From: Rhodanobacteraceae bacterium
GTDB lineage: Bacteria; Pseudomonadota; Gammaproteobacteria; Xanthomonadales; Rhodanobacteraceae
NCBI GenBank assembly: GCA_021325475.1
Contig: JAJPHA010000055.1
Coordinates: 1-64,000, forward strand
Length of the DNA stretch: 64,000 bases
Reading direction: 5' to 3'
This document shows, one piece after another, positions 19,061 to 29,664 of the stretch. Position 1 is the stretch's first letter, and each line of letters begins with the position of its first letter. Both the position numbers and the translations under genes were made by a program. The notes under the pieces are model-generated. The model made no database searches, had not been told where the DNA came from, and saw only the letters and a list, made by a program, of their open reading frames with translations.

Positions 19061-19306
19061 ATGAAGCCCGACATCCATCCCAAGTACGAGCCGGTGGTGT
19101 TCCAGGATGTCTCCACGAATTTCGCCTTCCTTACCCGGTCGACCATGACCAGCAAGGAAAAGATCCGCTGGGAGGACGGCAAGGAGTATCCGGTGGTCAA
19201 GGTGGAAATCTCCAGCCAGTCGCACCCGTTCTACACCGGCAAGCACAAGATCGTCGATTCCGGCGGCCGCGTCGACAAGTTCCGCCGGCGTTACGGCAGC
19301 AAGTGA
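19061..19306 (+). CDS. rpmE2: 50S ribosomal protein L31 type B
   Basis: An 81-residue L31 beginning [16 protein letters not shown]. It lacks the zinc-binding cysteines of the primary L31, and its extra internal segment makes it type B, the zinc-independent form usually induced by zinc limitation. No Zur-like site is obvious upstream, and the spacer to the divergent channel gene is only about 36 bases. GGAG at 19049-19052 precedes the ATG by eight bases. Whether a zinc-binding L31 exists elsewhere cannot be seen. Confidence 0.93.
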   Translation: MKPDIHPKYEPVVFQDVSTNFAFLTRSTMTSKEKIRWEDGKEYPVVKVEISSQSHPFYTGKHKIVDSGGRVDKFRRRYGSK

Positions 19307-19492
19307 ATCCCTGATCCATCTCCTGGTGCGCGCGTGGCGGCTGCCGACGCGCGCAGCGCGGCGCGCACCCATCCAGCGCGCGGCGACTTTCCTCGGCAAA
19401 CGCCTGTGCGATAATTCGCCGCCCGGCCGTCGCGCCGGCGTGCGCGGCGACACGTCGCGCGCCGTGTCCGTTCCCCGCCCAGGAGTTTCGCC

Positions 19493-20800
19493 GTGTCCGC
19501 CAAGACTGCGTCCGAATCGACCGTCCAGCTCACCGACAGCGCATCGAGCAAGAGCGCCACGTTGCCGCTCCTCAGCGGAACGCTCGGCGAATCCGCGGTC
19601 GACATCGGCAAGCTGCACAAGGAACTCGGCTACTTCACGTTCGATCCGGGCTTCGTCTCGACGGCGAGCACGCGCAGCGCCATCACCTTCATCGACGGCG
19701 ATGCCGGCGTACTGCTCTACCGCGGCTATCCGATCGAGCAGCTCGCCAAGTATTCGAGCTTCCTCGAGGTGGCGTATCTGCTGATCAACGGCGAACTGCC
19801 GACGGCGGCGCAGTTCAAGGCGTTCGAGCACGAGGTGACGCATCACACGATGATGCACGAGTCGCTGAAGAACTTCCTGCACGGCTTCCACTACGACGCG
19901 CACCCGATGGCGATGCTGTGCGGTTCGGTGGCGTCGCTGTCGGCGTTCTACCACGACACGCTCGACATCAACGACCCGGAGCAGCGCCGGCTCGCGGCGA
20001 TCCGGCTGATCGCGAAGGTGCCGACCATCGCCGCCGCGGCGTATCGCTATTCGATCGGCTGGCCGATCCGCTATCCGCGCAACAACCTCGAATACGTCAC
20101 CCGCTTCCTGCACATGATGTTCGAGGTGCCGAGCGAGCCGCTGGAGCTCAATCCGGTGGTGGCCAAGGCGCTCGATCTGCTGTTCATCCTGCACGCCGAC
20201 CACGAGCAGAACGCCAGCACCTCGACCGTGCGCCTGGTCGGTTCGACCGGCGCCAACCCCTACGCCTGCGTGGCCGCCGGCATCGCCGCGCTGTGGGGAC
20301 CGGCGCACGGCGGCGCGAACGAGGCGGTGCTGAAGATGCTCGCCGAGATCGGCGATCCGAAGCAGGTCGGCAAGGCGGTGGACCGCGCCAAGGACAAGAA
20401 TTCCGGCTTCCGCCTGATGGGCTTCGGCCATCGCGTCTACAAGAATTTCGATCCGCGCGCGACGATCATCCGCGAGATGGCGCACAAGGTGCTCGCCGAT
20501 CTGCACATCAGCGATCCGCTGCTCGACGTCGCGCTCGAGCTCGAACAGGCCGCGCTCAAGGATCCGTATTTCATCGAGCGCAAGCTGTATCCGAACGTCG
20601 ATTTCTATTCGGGCATCATCTACAAGGCGCTCCGCATCCCGACCGAGATGTTCACCGTGATGTTCGCCATCGCCCGCACCGCGGGCTGGGTGGCGCACTG
20701 GCTCGAGCAGCACCAGGACAAGGACACCAAGATCGGTCGTCCGCGGCAGATCTACACCGGCGCGACCAAGCGCGAATACGTGCCGATGGTCAAGCGCTGA
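19493..20800 (+). CDS. gltA: Citrate synthase (type II)
   Basis: A 435-residue enzyme of the hexameric Gram-negative type, condensing acetyl-CoA with oxaloacetate in the TCA cycle. Recognisable blocks are [46 protein letters not shown], the catalytic-His region [15 protein letters not shown], and [13 protein letters not shown]. Translation begins at GTG 19493. GATAAT at 19410-19415 is a plausible -10 element with no strong -35. It converges with the next gene, stop to stop, with 18 bases between. Confidence 0.95.
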   Translation: MSAKTASESTVQLTDSASSKSATLPLLSGTLGESAVDIGKLHKELGYFTFDPGFVSTASTRSAITFIDGDAGVLLYRGYPIEQLAKYSSFLEVAYLLINGELPTAAQFKAFEHEVTHHTMMHESLKNFLHGFHYDAHPMAMLCGSVASLSAFYHDTLDINDPEQRRLAAIRLIAKVPTIAAAAYRYSIGWPIRYPRNNLEYVTRFLHMMFEVPSEPLELNPVVAKALDLLFILHADHEQNASTSTVRLVGSTGANPYACVAAGIAALWGPAHGGANEAVLKMLAEIGDPKQVGKAVDRAKDKNSGFRLMGFGHRVYKNFDPRATIIREMAHKVLADLHISDPLLDVALELEQAALKDPYFIERKLYPNVDFYSGIIYKALRIPTEMFTVMFAIARTAGWVAHWLEQHQDKDTKIGRPRQIYTGATKREYVPMVKR

Positions 20801-20818
20801 GCGGCGCCGCCGCGCACG

Positions 20819-21436
20819 CTAGGCTTCGTCCAGCAGGGCCGCGACCGTCGCCAGCGTGCCGCGCCGCATGGGACGTTCGTCGATCCGATCGAGCGGTGCC
20901 TGGCGGATCGCATCGCGCGGCAGCAAGGTCAGGTCGAACGCGACTTCGTGGCGCGCCAAGGTGAGTACCGGCACCTCGGTGACGAGATCGCGACGCAGCC
21001 GCAGACGCCGGCTGCGCTCGGCGTAGGCCACGCCGTGATCGGCGAGGAACAGCATCACCTGTTCCGGCGTTTCGCAGTAGAGGTGCAGACACACCGCCGA
21101 ATGGCGGTCGGCGGTGCCTTCGAGCACGGCGCCGACCAGACGCGGCTCGAAGCGCGCCAGGAAGCGCATCGCCTCGAGCGCGGCCCGACGCAGCCGGCGC
21201 AGGTGCTGCGGCTGCTCGTCGAGCTGGAACAGGCGCTGGTGTTCGCGCAGCGCATCCTCGATCTCGCGATTGCGCGGCAGTTGCGCCTCGTCGTGCACGT
21301 GCAGCCGCTCGGCGGCTTTGCGCTTGGCGAGATGGAAGTCGCGGATGCCGTGCTCGCTGATCAGCCGTGCGGCTTCGAGCGCGATGCGGCGACGCATTTC
21401 TGCCGTGCGTGCGGTGAGGTGGGACGGTGTGCGCAT
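20819..21436 (-). CDS. Conserved protein of unknown function
   Basis: A 205-residue protein I recognise only as a conserved proteobacterial unknown. Its N-terminal half is helical and charged (RRRIALEAARLISEHGIRDFHLAKRKAAERL). The middle VGAVLEGTADRHSAVCLHLYCETPEQV and the C-terminal DLTLLPRDAIRQAPLDRIDERPMRRGTL look like the conserved core. The alternating acidic and hydrophobic core resembles a nucleotidyltransferase-like fold, but no catalytic motif is clear. There is no signal peptide or membrane span. AGGAG lies just before the ATG. It lies upstream of, and possibly with, nothing else on the minus strand; mrcA reads towards it. Confidence 0.7.
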   Translation of the reverse strand: MRTPSHLTARTAEMRRRIALEAARLISEHGIRDFHLAKRKAAERLHVHDEAQLPRNREIEDALREHQRLFQLDEQPQHLRRLRRAALEAMRFLARFEPRLVGAVLEGTADRHSAVCLHLYCETPEQVMLFLADHGVAYAERSRRLRLRRDLVTEVPVLTLARHEVAFDLTLLPRDAIRQAPLDRIDERPMRRGTLATVAALLDEA

Positions 21437-21522
21437 GTTCTCCTGCTCCGCGGACCCGGACAACGCCACGCTCGGCCACTCGGCGCCCCGTGCGCTGAGC
21501 ACGTCGCACCGCGCAAGCCCCA

Positions 21523-24045
21523 TCAAAAGATGCCGTAGGCGTCCTCCTGCACCTTCTTCTGCTGTTCCGAGGGGCTGGTCGGTGCGGCTGCCAAGCGGGC
21601 GACGTCCTCGACCTTGAACACCTCGAGAATGCTGTGTGCCGCATCGCTCGGCGCGAGTTGGCCGGTGGCGGGGTCGATGCGCGCGGTGGTGATCCCGGGC
21701 GGCATCTCGAACGGCTTCTCCGGCACGCCCTTCAACGCGGTGCGCATGTAACTGATCCACATCGGCAGCGCCGCCTGCGCGCCGAATTCGCCCACGCCGT
21801 TGGCGCGGCCGAGCGAGCTGAAGTCGTCGAAGCCCACCCAGACGCTGGCGACGAGCGTGTCGTTGTAGCCGCTGAACCAGGCGTCGCGATGATCGTTGGT
21901 CGAACCGGTCTTGCCGGCCAGATCGTTGCGCTTGAGTACCATCGCGCCGGCGCCGGTGCCCCGGCGCACCACGTCGTGGAGCAGGGAGCCCACCAGATAG
22001 CAGATGCGCGGATCGAGCACGCGCGGGGCCAGCCGCGGCGCCTCGGGGTCGTTGGCCGGCGGCGCCGGCGCCGCGATGGCGCTGCCGATTGGCGACAGCG
22101 CCGCCTTGATCGCCGCGCCGCCCGCATCCGCTTTCGGTTCCGCGGCGGCGGCTTGCGCGCGCGCCTCCTCGAGCAGGCGTTGCGGGCAATGGCGGCAGGC
22201 GACGAGCGGATGCGCCCGGTACACTTCGTTGCCGTCGCGATCGACGATGCGCTCGATGAAATACGGATCGACCAGAAATCCGCCGTTCGCGAACACGGCG
22301 TAGGCGCGCGCCATGGTCAGCGGCGACACCGACGCCGTACCGAGCGCCATCGACAGGTTGTCCGGCACCTGATCGAGGGTGAAGCCGAAACGGGTGACGT
22401 ATTCGCGCGCGTAGCGCACGCCGATGGCGTCGAGCAGGCGCACCGAGACCAGGTTCTTCGACTGCACCATCGCCTCGCGCAGGCGCATCGGTCCCTCGAA
22501 CTTGTCGTCGTCGTTCTTCGGCGTCCACAGGCCGTTCGGCTTGGACGGATCGGCGAACACGATCGGCGCGTCGTTGATGATCGAGGCCGGCGTGAAGCCG
22601 TGCTCGAACGCGGCGGCGTAGAAGAACGGCTTGAAGCTCGATCCCGGCTGGCGGTTCGACTGCACGGCGCGGTTGAACTTGCTGCGCGCGAAGCTGAAAC
22701 CGCCGACCTCGGCCTTGATCGCGCCGTTTTCCGGATCGAGCGAAATCAGCGCGCCCTGCACGGCCGGGAGCTGTGCGAGCTTCCACTTGCCCTCGTCGTT
22801 GCGCGCCAGGCGCACCACGTCGCCGACTTGCAGCACGTCGTTGACGTGTTTCGGCGCGGCGCCGCGATGGCTCTCGTCCTTGTAGCGGTTCGCCCAGCTC
22901 ACGCCGTCGAGCTCGAGCGGCACGCTCTGGCCGTCCGCGAGATACACCGTCGCCGATTTCTCGCCGCTCTCGGTGACGATGCCGGGCAGCAGGCCGACCA
23001 CCGGGTGATAGGGCTCGAGCAGCTTGTCGAGATCGCCCGGCAGCGGATGATCGGGCACGTTGAGGTGCGCCTCCGGACCGCGGTAGCCGTGGCGTTGGTC
23101 GTAGGCGATGAGGTCCTCGCGCAGGGCCTGATTGGCGGCGTCCTGGTCGCGCGAATCGAGCGTGGTGTAGACCGCGTAGCCGTCGGTCAGCGCCTCGTTG
23201 CCCAGCCGGTCGATGGCCTCCTGGCGCACGCGCTCGGCGAGGTAGGGTGCCTCGACTTCGATCGGCGGCTCGTGCGCGTAGGCGCGATCCGGCTCCGCAT
23301 TCGCCTGCTTGAACTGCTCGGGCGTGATGAAGCCGTTGTCGAGCATGCGCTGCAGGACGTAGGCGCGGCGTTCGACGGCACGCGCGCGATTGCTGAGCGG
23401 GTTGCTGCTCGACGGGAACTTCGGCAACGCGGCGAGCATGGCCGATTCGGCGAGCGTCAACTGGTCGAGCGTCTTGCCGTAGTAGAACTCGGCCGCGGCG
23501 GCGACGCCGTAGGCCCGGTTGCCGAAGAAGATCTTGTTGAGATAGAGCTCGAAGATCTCGTCCTTGGTCAATTCGCGCTCGATGCGGAAGGACAGGAAGA
23601 TCTCGGTGACCTTGCGCGTCAGGCTCACTTCGGGGCTGAGGAAGAATCCGCGCGCGACCTGCTGCGTGATCGTGCTGCCGCCCGGCACGTGCAGCGTGCG
23701 CTTGGAGACCATCAGCGCCATCGCGCGCACCACGCCCTGCCAGTCGACGCCGGGATGGTTGTAGAAGTTGGCGTCCTCGGCGGCGAGGAACGCGTTCTTC
23801 AATTGCGTGGGGACTTGATCGATCCGGACCGGAATGCGGCGCGTCTCGCCGAAGGTGGCGATCAGCTTGTTGTCGGCGCTGTAGACGCGCAGCGGCACTT
23901 GCAGCCGGACTTCCCGCAGCGCATCCACCGAGGGCAGACGCGGCGCGATCAGCCAGTAGGCGACGCCGACGGCGAGGCAACCGAGCAATACGGCCGACAC
24001 CGCCAGAATCAAGGCGTAACGGAGCAAACGTAGAAAAATTCTCAT
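21523..24045 (-). CDS. mrcA: Penicillin-binding protein 1A
   Basis: An 840-residue class A PBP that polymerises and cross-links peptidoglycan. One N-terminal transmembrane helix (about 8-34) is followed by the GT51 glycosyltransferase domain, with catalytic Glu at 90 in LAAEDANFYNHPGVDW and GGSTITQQVARGFFL. An OB-like insert follows, then the transpeptidase domain: SxxK in QPGSSFKPF (S469), SxN in MVQSKNLVSVRLL, and KTG in LAGKTGSTND. The ATG at 24045 was preferred to a TTG nine codons earlier. It is divergent from pilM, as in many gammaproteobacteria. Confidence 0.95.
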   Translation of the reverse strand: MRIFLRLLRYALILAVSAVLLGCLAVGVAYWLIAPRLPSVDALREVRLQVPLRVYSADNKLIATFGETRRIPVRIDQVPTQLKNAFLAAEDANFYNHPGVDWQGVVRAMALMVSKRTLHVPGGSTITQQVARGFFLSPEVSLTRKVTEIFLSFRIERELTKDEIFELYLNKIFFGNRAYGVAAAAEFYYGKTLDQLTLAESAMLAALPKFPSSSNPLSNRARAVERRAYVLQRMLDNGFITPEQFKQANAEPDRAYAHEPPIEVEAPYLAERVRQEAIDRLGNEALTDGYAVYTTLDSRDQDAANQALREDLIAYDQRHGYRGPEAHLNVPDHPLPGDLDKLLEPYHPVVGLLPGIVTESGEKSATVYLADGQSVPLELDGVSWANRYKDESHRGAAPKHVNDVLQVGDVVRLARNDEGKWKLAQLPAVQGALISLDPENGAIKAEVGGFSFARSKFNRAVQSNRQPGSSFKPFFYAAAFEHGFTPASIINDAPIVFADPSKPNGLWTPKNDDDKFEGPMRLREAMVQSKNLVSVRLLDAIGVRYAREYVTRFGFTLDQVPDNLSMALGTASVSPLTMARAYAVFANGGFLVDPYFIERIVDRDGNEVYRAHPLVACRHCPQRLLEEARAQAAAAEPKADAGGAAIKAALSPIGSAIAAPAPPANDPEAPRLAPRVLDPRICYLVGSLLHDVVRRGTGAGAMVLKRNDLAGKTGSTNDHRDAWFSGYNDTLVASVWVGFDDFSSLGRANGVGEFGAQAALPMWISYMRTALKGVPEKPFEMPPGITTARIDPATGQLAPSDAAHSILEVFKVEDVARLAAAPTSPSEQQKKVQEDAYGIF

Positions 24046-24198
24046 GCGGTGCCGGAGTGTGATCGCAGTCAAGGTCGCGGTGCGACGCTCGCGCTATAGA
24101 TCGGCGCTCGCCAGTATAGAGGGCGAGCGCGCGACTCGATAGCTTCGACCCGCGCCAATGCGGGCAAAAGCATGGCAAGCGCCTGTCAAATCAACGAT

Positions 24199-24229
24199 TT
24201 GCACAGAAGAATCGCCCACTGTTGATAAT
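24199..24229 (+). promoter_or_regulatory. Candidate promoter region of pilMNOPQ
   Basis: The 254-bp spacer between divergent mrcA and pilM is AT-rich for this genome. TTGCAC at 24199-24204 and TGATAA/GATAAT at 24223-24229 give an 18-19 base spacing. A second -10-like TAAGAT lies at 24234-24239. No sigma-54 GG-GC pair was recognised. The assignment is tentative. Confidence 0.3.
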
Positions 24230-24275
24230 CCGTTAAGATTCGTATTTAATGTAGATGCGCATATATCGCTCGTAA

Positions 24276-25357
<1,082 letters not shown>

Positions 25358-25358
<1 letters not shown>

Positions 25359-26059
25359 TGGCCAAGATCAATCTACTGCCGTGGCGCGCAGAGCGGCGCA
25401 AACAGCGCGAGCGCGAGTTCTATCTGATGCTCGGCATGGCGGCGCTCGCCGCCGTGGCGGTGGTGGTGCTGTGGTACCTGTGGATGGACGCGCGGCTGGC
25501 CAATCAGGACAACCGCAACGCCTATCTCAAGGATCAGATCCAGCAGCTCGACAAGAAGCTGACCGAGATCAAGCAGCTCGAGGAAACGAAATCGAAGCTG
25601 CTGGCGCGCAAGCAGATCATCGAGCAGTTGCAGGCCAACCGCTCGCAGATGGTGCATCTGTTCGACGAGCTGGTGAAGACGATTCCCGACGGCGTGCGCC
25701 TGACCTCGCTCAAGCAGAGCGGCGACACCCTGACGCTCGAAGGCGTGGCGCAATCCAACGCCAGCGTCGCCAATTACATGCGCAACCTGGACGCTTCGCC
25801 CTGGCTCAAGCGCTCGGACTTGCAGCAGACCGAGGCGAAAGGCAGCGACAAGCGCGACCGCTTCCAGTTCGGGCTGACGGTGAAGCTGACGAGTCCCGAG
25901 GAGAAGGAAAAGGAGAAGGCCAAGGCGGCCGCGCAGGAGCTTGCCACGATGCCCGCGGACAAGCCGGGCCAGGCGCCGGCGGCGCCCCCGGGCGGCGCCA
26001 CTCCGAATGCGCCCGCGGCCGGCAAGACCACTCCCGCCAACGCGGGGAGCAAGCCATGA
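25358..26059 (+). CDS. pilN: Type IV pilus assembly protein PilN
   Basis: A 233-residue bitopic inner-membrane protein. It starts MAKINLLPWRAERRK, whose INLLPWR motif inserts into PilM. A transmembrane helix follows (about 24-43), then a coiled coil (QDNRNAYLKDQIQQLDKKLTEIKQLEET region) and a periplasmic fold. The C-terminal 45 residues are Ala/Pro/Lys-rich, low-complexity and longer than in many homologues. It pairs with PilO. It overlaps pilM by one base and pilO by four. Confidence 0.93.
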
Positions 26060-26739
26060 AACTGTCGGATTTCCGCAATCTCGACCGCAACAACATCGGC
26101 GGCTGGCCGCAGGGCGTCAAGCTCACGTTCTGCACCATCCTGTTCGGCCTGGTCGTGCTCGCCGGCTGGTATTTCCTGATCAACGACCAGCAGGATCAGC
26201 TCGGCCAAAAGCAGAACGAGGAGACCCGCTTGCGCAAGGAGTTCTCCGAGAAGCAGGCCAAGGTGGTCAATCTCGACGCGCTCAAGGACCAGCTCGATCA
26301 GATGCGCGACATGCTGCGCCAATTGCTGCGGCAGTTGCCGAGCAAGACCGAGATGCCGGAACTGCTCGTCGATATTTCGCAGACGGCGCTGTCGTCCGGC
26401 ATCGCCACCGAGTTGTTCAAGCCTGGGGCGGAGGTGATCAAGGAAGGCTTCTACGCCGAGAAACCGATCCAGCTCAAGATGCTCGGCACCTATCACCAGT
26501 TCGGTCATTTCATCAGCGGCGTGGCCGCGCTGCCGCGCGTGGTCATCCTGACGATGCACGACGTTTCCTTGAAGCCGACCGACGCGAAGAGCGTCAGCGG
26601 CGGACTGTTGCAGCTCGAAGGCACGGTGAAGACCTACCGCTATGTCGAGGACGACGAGGAATCGAGCGGCAAGGCACCCGCCAAGCCCAGAGCGGCCAAG
26701 CCCGCTCAAGCACCTGCCACACGGGAAGGGGGACAGTGA
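26056..26739 (+). CDS. pilO: Type IV pilus assembly protein PilO
   Basis: A 227-residue inner-membrane protein. Transmembrane helix FCTILFGLVVLAGWYFLI lies near residues 25-43, followed by a coiled coil and the periplasmic PilO domain (LLVDISQTALSSGIATELFKP, GTYHQFGHFISGVAALPRVV). It forms heterodimers with PilN and links to PilP and the secretin. The tail after residue 200 is Lys/Pro/Ala-rich. The ATG overlaps the pilN stop in an ATGA junction, indicating coupled translation. Confidence 0.93.
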   Translation: MKLSDFRNLDRNNIGGWPQGVKLTFCTILFGLVVLAGWYFLINDQQDQLGQKQNEETRLRKEFSEKQAKVVNLDALKDQLDQMRDMLRQLLRQLPSKTEMPELLVDISQTALSSGIATELFKPGAEVIKEGFYAEKPIQLKMLGTYHQFGHFISGVAALPRVVILTMHDVSLKPTDAKSVSGGLLQLEGTVKTYRYVEDDEESSGKAPAKPRAAKPAQAPATREGGQ

Positions 26740-26741
26740 GC

Positions 26742-27287
26742 ATGCGCGCAGGTCACGCTTCCAATCCAGTGAGAATCACCGCGCTGGCGGTTCTGTTCGC
26801 GGCCTTGGCCGGCTGCACCGGCGGTGACAGCGACCTGCGCGAATGGGTCGCCGCCGAGAAGGCGAAGAAGGGCACGCCGATTCCGCCACTGCCGGTGCTG
26901 AAGACCTTCGAAACCTTCGAATACAAGTACAAGGACGACGATCCGACCGTGCGCAATCCCTTCGGTCCGAGCATCGAGGAACGCCAGCAGGCGCTGGCCT
27001 CCGCCAACGGCCCGCGGCCCGATCAGCATCCGAAGGAGCCGCTGGAAAGCTATCCGCTGGACAGCCTGAAGATGGTCGGCACGATCGGTACCGGGCCGAC
27101 CATGGAAGGGCTGATCAAGGACCCGGAAGGCGTGATTCACCGCGTGCACCGGCACAACTATCTGGGTCAGAACAACGGCAAGATCACCGCCATTGCCGAG
27201 GACCATATCGAACTCGTGGAACTGATCTCGAACGGAACCGGCGGTTGGATGGAACGCCAGGCGTCGATCGCGCTGGGCGAGAAATAG
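26742..27287 (+). CDS. pilP: Type IV pilus lipoprotein PilP
   Basis: A 181-residue lipoprotein. The signal peptide ends in ALAGC, lipidated Cys near residue 25. FETFEYKYKDDDPTVRNPFGP and YPLDSLKMVGTIGTGPTMEGLIKDPEGVIHRV are standard PilP segments, the latter being the beta domain that docks to the PilQ N0 domain. A GTG at 26736 overlapping the pilO stop is an alternative start. It ends in TAG, which shows that amber is used as an ordinary stop immediately before the interrupted pilQ. Confidence 0.92.
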   Translation: MRAGHASNPVRITALAVLFAALAGCTGGDSDLREWVAAEKAKKGTPIPPLPVLKTFETFEYKYKDDDPTVRNPFGPSIEERQQALASANGPRPDQHPKEPLESYPLDSLKMVGTIGTGPTMEGLIKDPEGVIHRVHRHNYLGQNNGKITAIAEDHIELVELISNGTGGWMERQASIALGEK

Positions 27288-27311
27288 ACGACCCATTGGG
27301 GGTAACTTGAA

Positions 27312-29579
27312 ATGACCAGTACAGTTGCTGACTTCCTGGGACGCACGTCCAGAGCCGGAGCCGATCGCGATCTGCGCTTCGGCATCCGCGGACTGATCGC
27401 GCTCGTCGCGCTGCTGTTCGCGACGAACGTTCTCGCCGAGAACATCCTGCAGGACATCACCTATGCGCCGCTGTCCGGCGGCCAGGTCCAGATCACCATG
27501 AAGTTCGCCGCGCCGGTGGGCGAACCGCAGATCTTCACCACCGAGAACCCCGCGCGCATCGCCATCGACATGGCCAACACGCGCAACGGCATGACCCAGC
27601 GCCGCATCGAGGTCAACACCGGCGCGACCAGCGGAGTGAGCGCGGTGGAGGCGGCCGGACGGACGCGCATCGTCGTCGACCTGTTCCATCCCGCCACCTA
27701 CGAGACCAAGGCCGAAGGCAACAATTTCGTGTTGACCGTCAACGCCGGCATGACCGGCTCGGCGACGACGACCGCGGTCGCGGCCACGGATCAGACCAAG
27801 ATCATCTCCGGCGGCGGCCTGGAGGTATCCAACATCGATTTCCGCCGCGGCCAGCACGGCGAGGGCCGCATCGTGATCTCGTTCAATGGCGAAGGCGCGG
27901 GCGTCGATCTGCAGCGCCTCGGCGACAAGCTGAGCGTGGACATGTACAACGTCAAGCTGCCGCCGCAGCTTGCGCAACGCCTGGACGTGCTCGACTTCGC
28001 CACGCCGGTGCAGTTCATCGAGACGCGCGGCAAGGGCAACGGCGCGCACATGGACATCGCCGCCACCGGCCCGTTCGAGCAGCTCGCCTATCAGGCGGGC
28101 AACCAGTACATCATCGAGGTCGCGCCGAAGCAGGAGGAAAAGCGCGTCGATCCGAACGCACCGCCGGAATACACCGGCAACCGGGTGACGTTCAACTTCC
28201 AGGACATTCCGACGCGCTCGGTGCTGCAACTGATCGCCGACGTGTCCGATCTCAACATCGTCGTGTCCGATTCGGTCGGTGGCAACGTGACGTTGCGCCT
28301 GATCAACGTGCCGTGGGACCAGGCGCTCGACATCGTGCTGCAGGCCAAGGGCCTGGACTAGCGGCGCAACGGCAACGTGATCTGGGTGGCGCCGCAGAAG
28401 GAGATCGCCGAGCGCGAACACGCGCTGGCCGAGGCGCGCGCCAAGCTGCAGGAAGTCCAGCAGACGATCACGGTGTACATCCCGATCAGCTACGGCAAGG
28501 CCAAGGACATCGCGGATCTGCTGACATCCTCCAAATCACAGCAGGGCGGCGGTACCAGCGGTGGTGTGGGTGGCTCAACAAACCTCGGTACGGGGTTCTT
28601 GTCTCCGCGCGGCCGGGTGACCTCGGACGACCGTACCAATACCCTGCTGGTCGTGGATACTCCGGATAGGATCGAGCAGATCCGCACCTTGGTGGCCAAG
28701 CTGGACCGGCCGGTGCAGCAAGTGCTGATCGAATCGCGTGTGGTCGTCGCGACCGACAATTTCTCGCGTGAACTCGGTGCCAAGTTCGGCATCAGCGGCG
28801 GCTATCAGACCAACAACACGGTCGTTTCCACGGCGGGCACGTTGAACGGCACGGACCAGATGACCAATGCGGCCTTGTTCAATCGTTTCAATGGCACGGG
28901 CAGCGGGTTGCCCAACACAGCGCCTTCGACTCAACTCGGCCCCGGCGTATTGGTGCCGTCGTTGGGTAATCGTCTCAATGTGAATTTGCCTGCCAGTTCT
29001 CCGGCCGGCAGCTTCGGGCTCGCGATCCTGGGTGCCGACTATCTGCTCGATCTGGAACTGTCCGCGGCGCAGACCGAAGGCCGCAGCGAGCTGATTTCCA
29101 GCCCGCGCGTGATCACCGCCAACCAGCAGGAAGCCGACATCAAGCAGGGCCAGGAAATCGGCTATGTGACCTTTACCGGCGGTAGCTCCGGTGGCGGTGC
29201 CGCGACGGCGACGGTACAGTTCAAGGAGGCCGTGCTCGAGCTGAAGGTGACGCCCACCATCACCGCGGACAATCGCGTATTCCTGAATCTCGACGTCAAG
29301 AAGGACGCAATCAACTCGCTGGTGCCGAATCCCGGCGGCGGTTTCGTGCCGCAGCTCGACAAGCGTGAGATCAACACCTCCGTACTGGTCGACAACGGCC
29401 AGACCGTGGTGCTCGGCGGCGTCTACGAGTTCGACAAGTCGACCGACATCAAGAAGGTGCCGTTCCTCGGCGACGTGCCGGGATTGGGCGCCCTGTTCCG
29501 CAACACCAAGAACAACAACCAGAAGGCGGAGCTGTTGATTTTCGTGACTCCGCGCATCTTGAACGAAAACCTGAAATGA
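27312..29579 (+). pseudogene. pilQ: Type IV pilus secretin PilQ, split by in-frame amber codon
   Basis: One continuous frame of 756 codons encodes a recognisable full-length PilQ except that codon 350 (28359-28361) is TAG. The first part carries a leader/membrane segment, AMIN domains (for example ILQDITYAPLSGGQVQITMKF) and the start of the secretin STN/N0 domain, ending QAKGLD. The second part resumes RRNGNVIWVAPQKEIAE and holds the N1 domain and the beta-barrel secretin domain (VQQVLIESRVVVATDNFSRELG; KKVPFLGDVPGLGALFRNT). Homologues as I recall them have Lys at the stop position, so AAG to TAG is the simplest change. A GTG at 28377 could reinitiate, but that product lacks a signal peptide. 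It may be a real mutation, phase variation by mutation, or a base-call error. Confidence 0.85.
28359..28361 (+). other. In-frame amber codon inside pilQ
   Basis: TAG falls between codons for GLD and RRNGNV in the secretin STN domain. Both flanks stay in the same frame with no indel. TAG also terminates mlaE, ridA, pilP, pgk and pyk in this window, so general amber reassignment is ruled out. No selenocysteine- or pyrrolysine-type structure was recognised after it. Confidence 0.9.
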
Positions 29580-29664
29580 ACCAGACCATCGACCTTGCTA
29601 TACGGGCAGACTTTGCCGCTGCCGGAGAGACGACTACATGAAAGCGCGAGCTGGGAGATTCGAC

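Noticed and set aside
14039-19306. A 1755-codon plus-strand frame spanning recG, the nucleoside hydrolase and the region opposite the MscS-type channel
   Set aside because: Low-complexity composition and overlap with four recognised genes show it is non-coding; only its last 81 codons, L31, are real.
28359-28361. Programmed recoding (stop-codon read-through) in pilQ
   Set aside because: TAG ends several neighbouring genes and no recoding structure was seen; mutation or sequencing error is simpler. Kept as a finding about interruption only.
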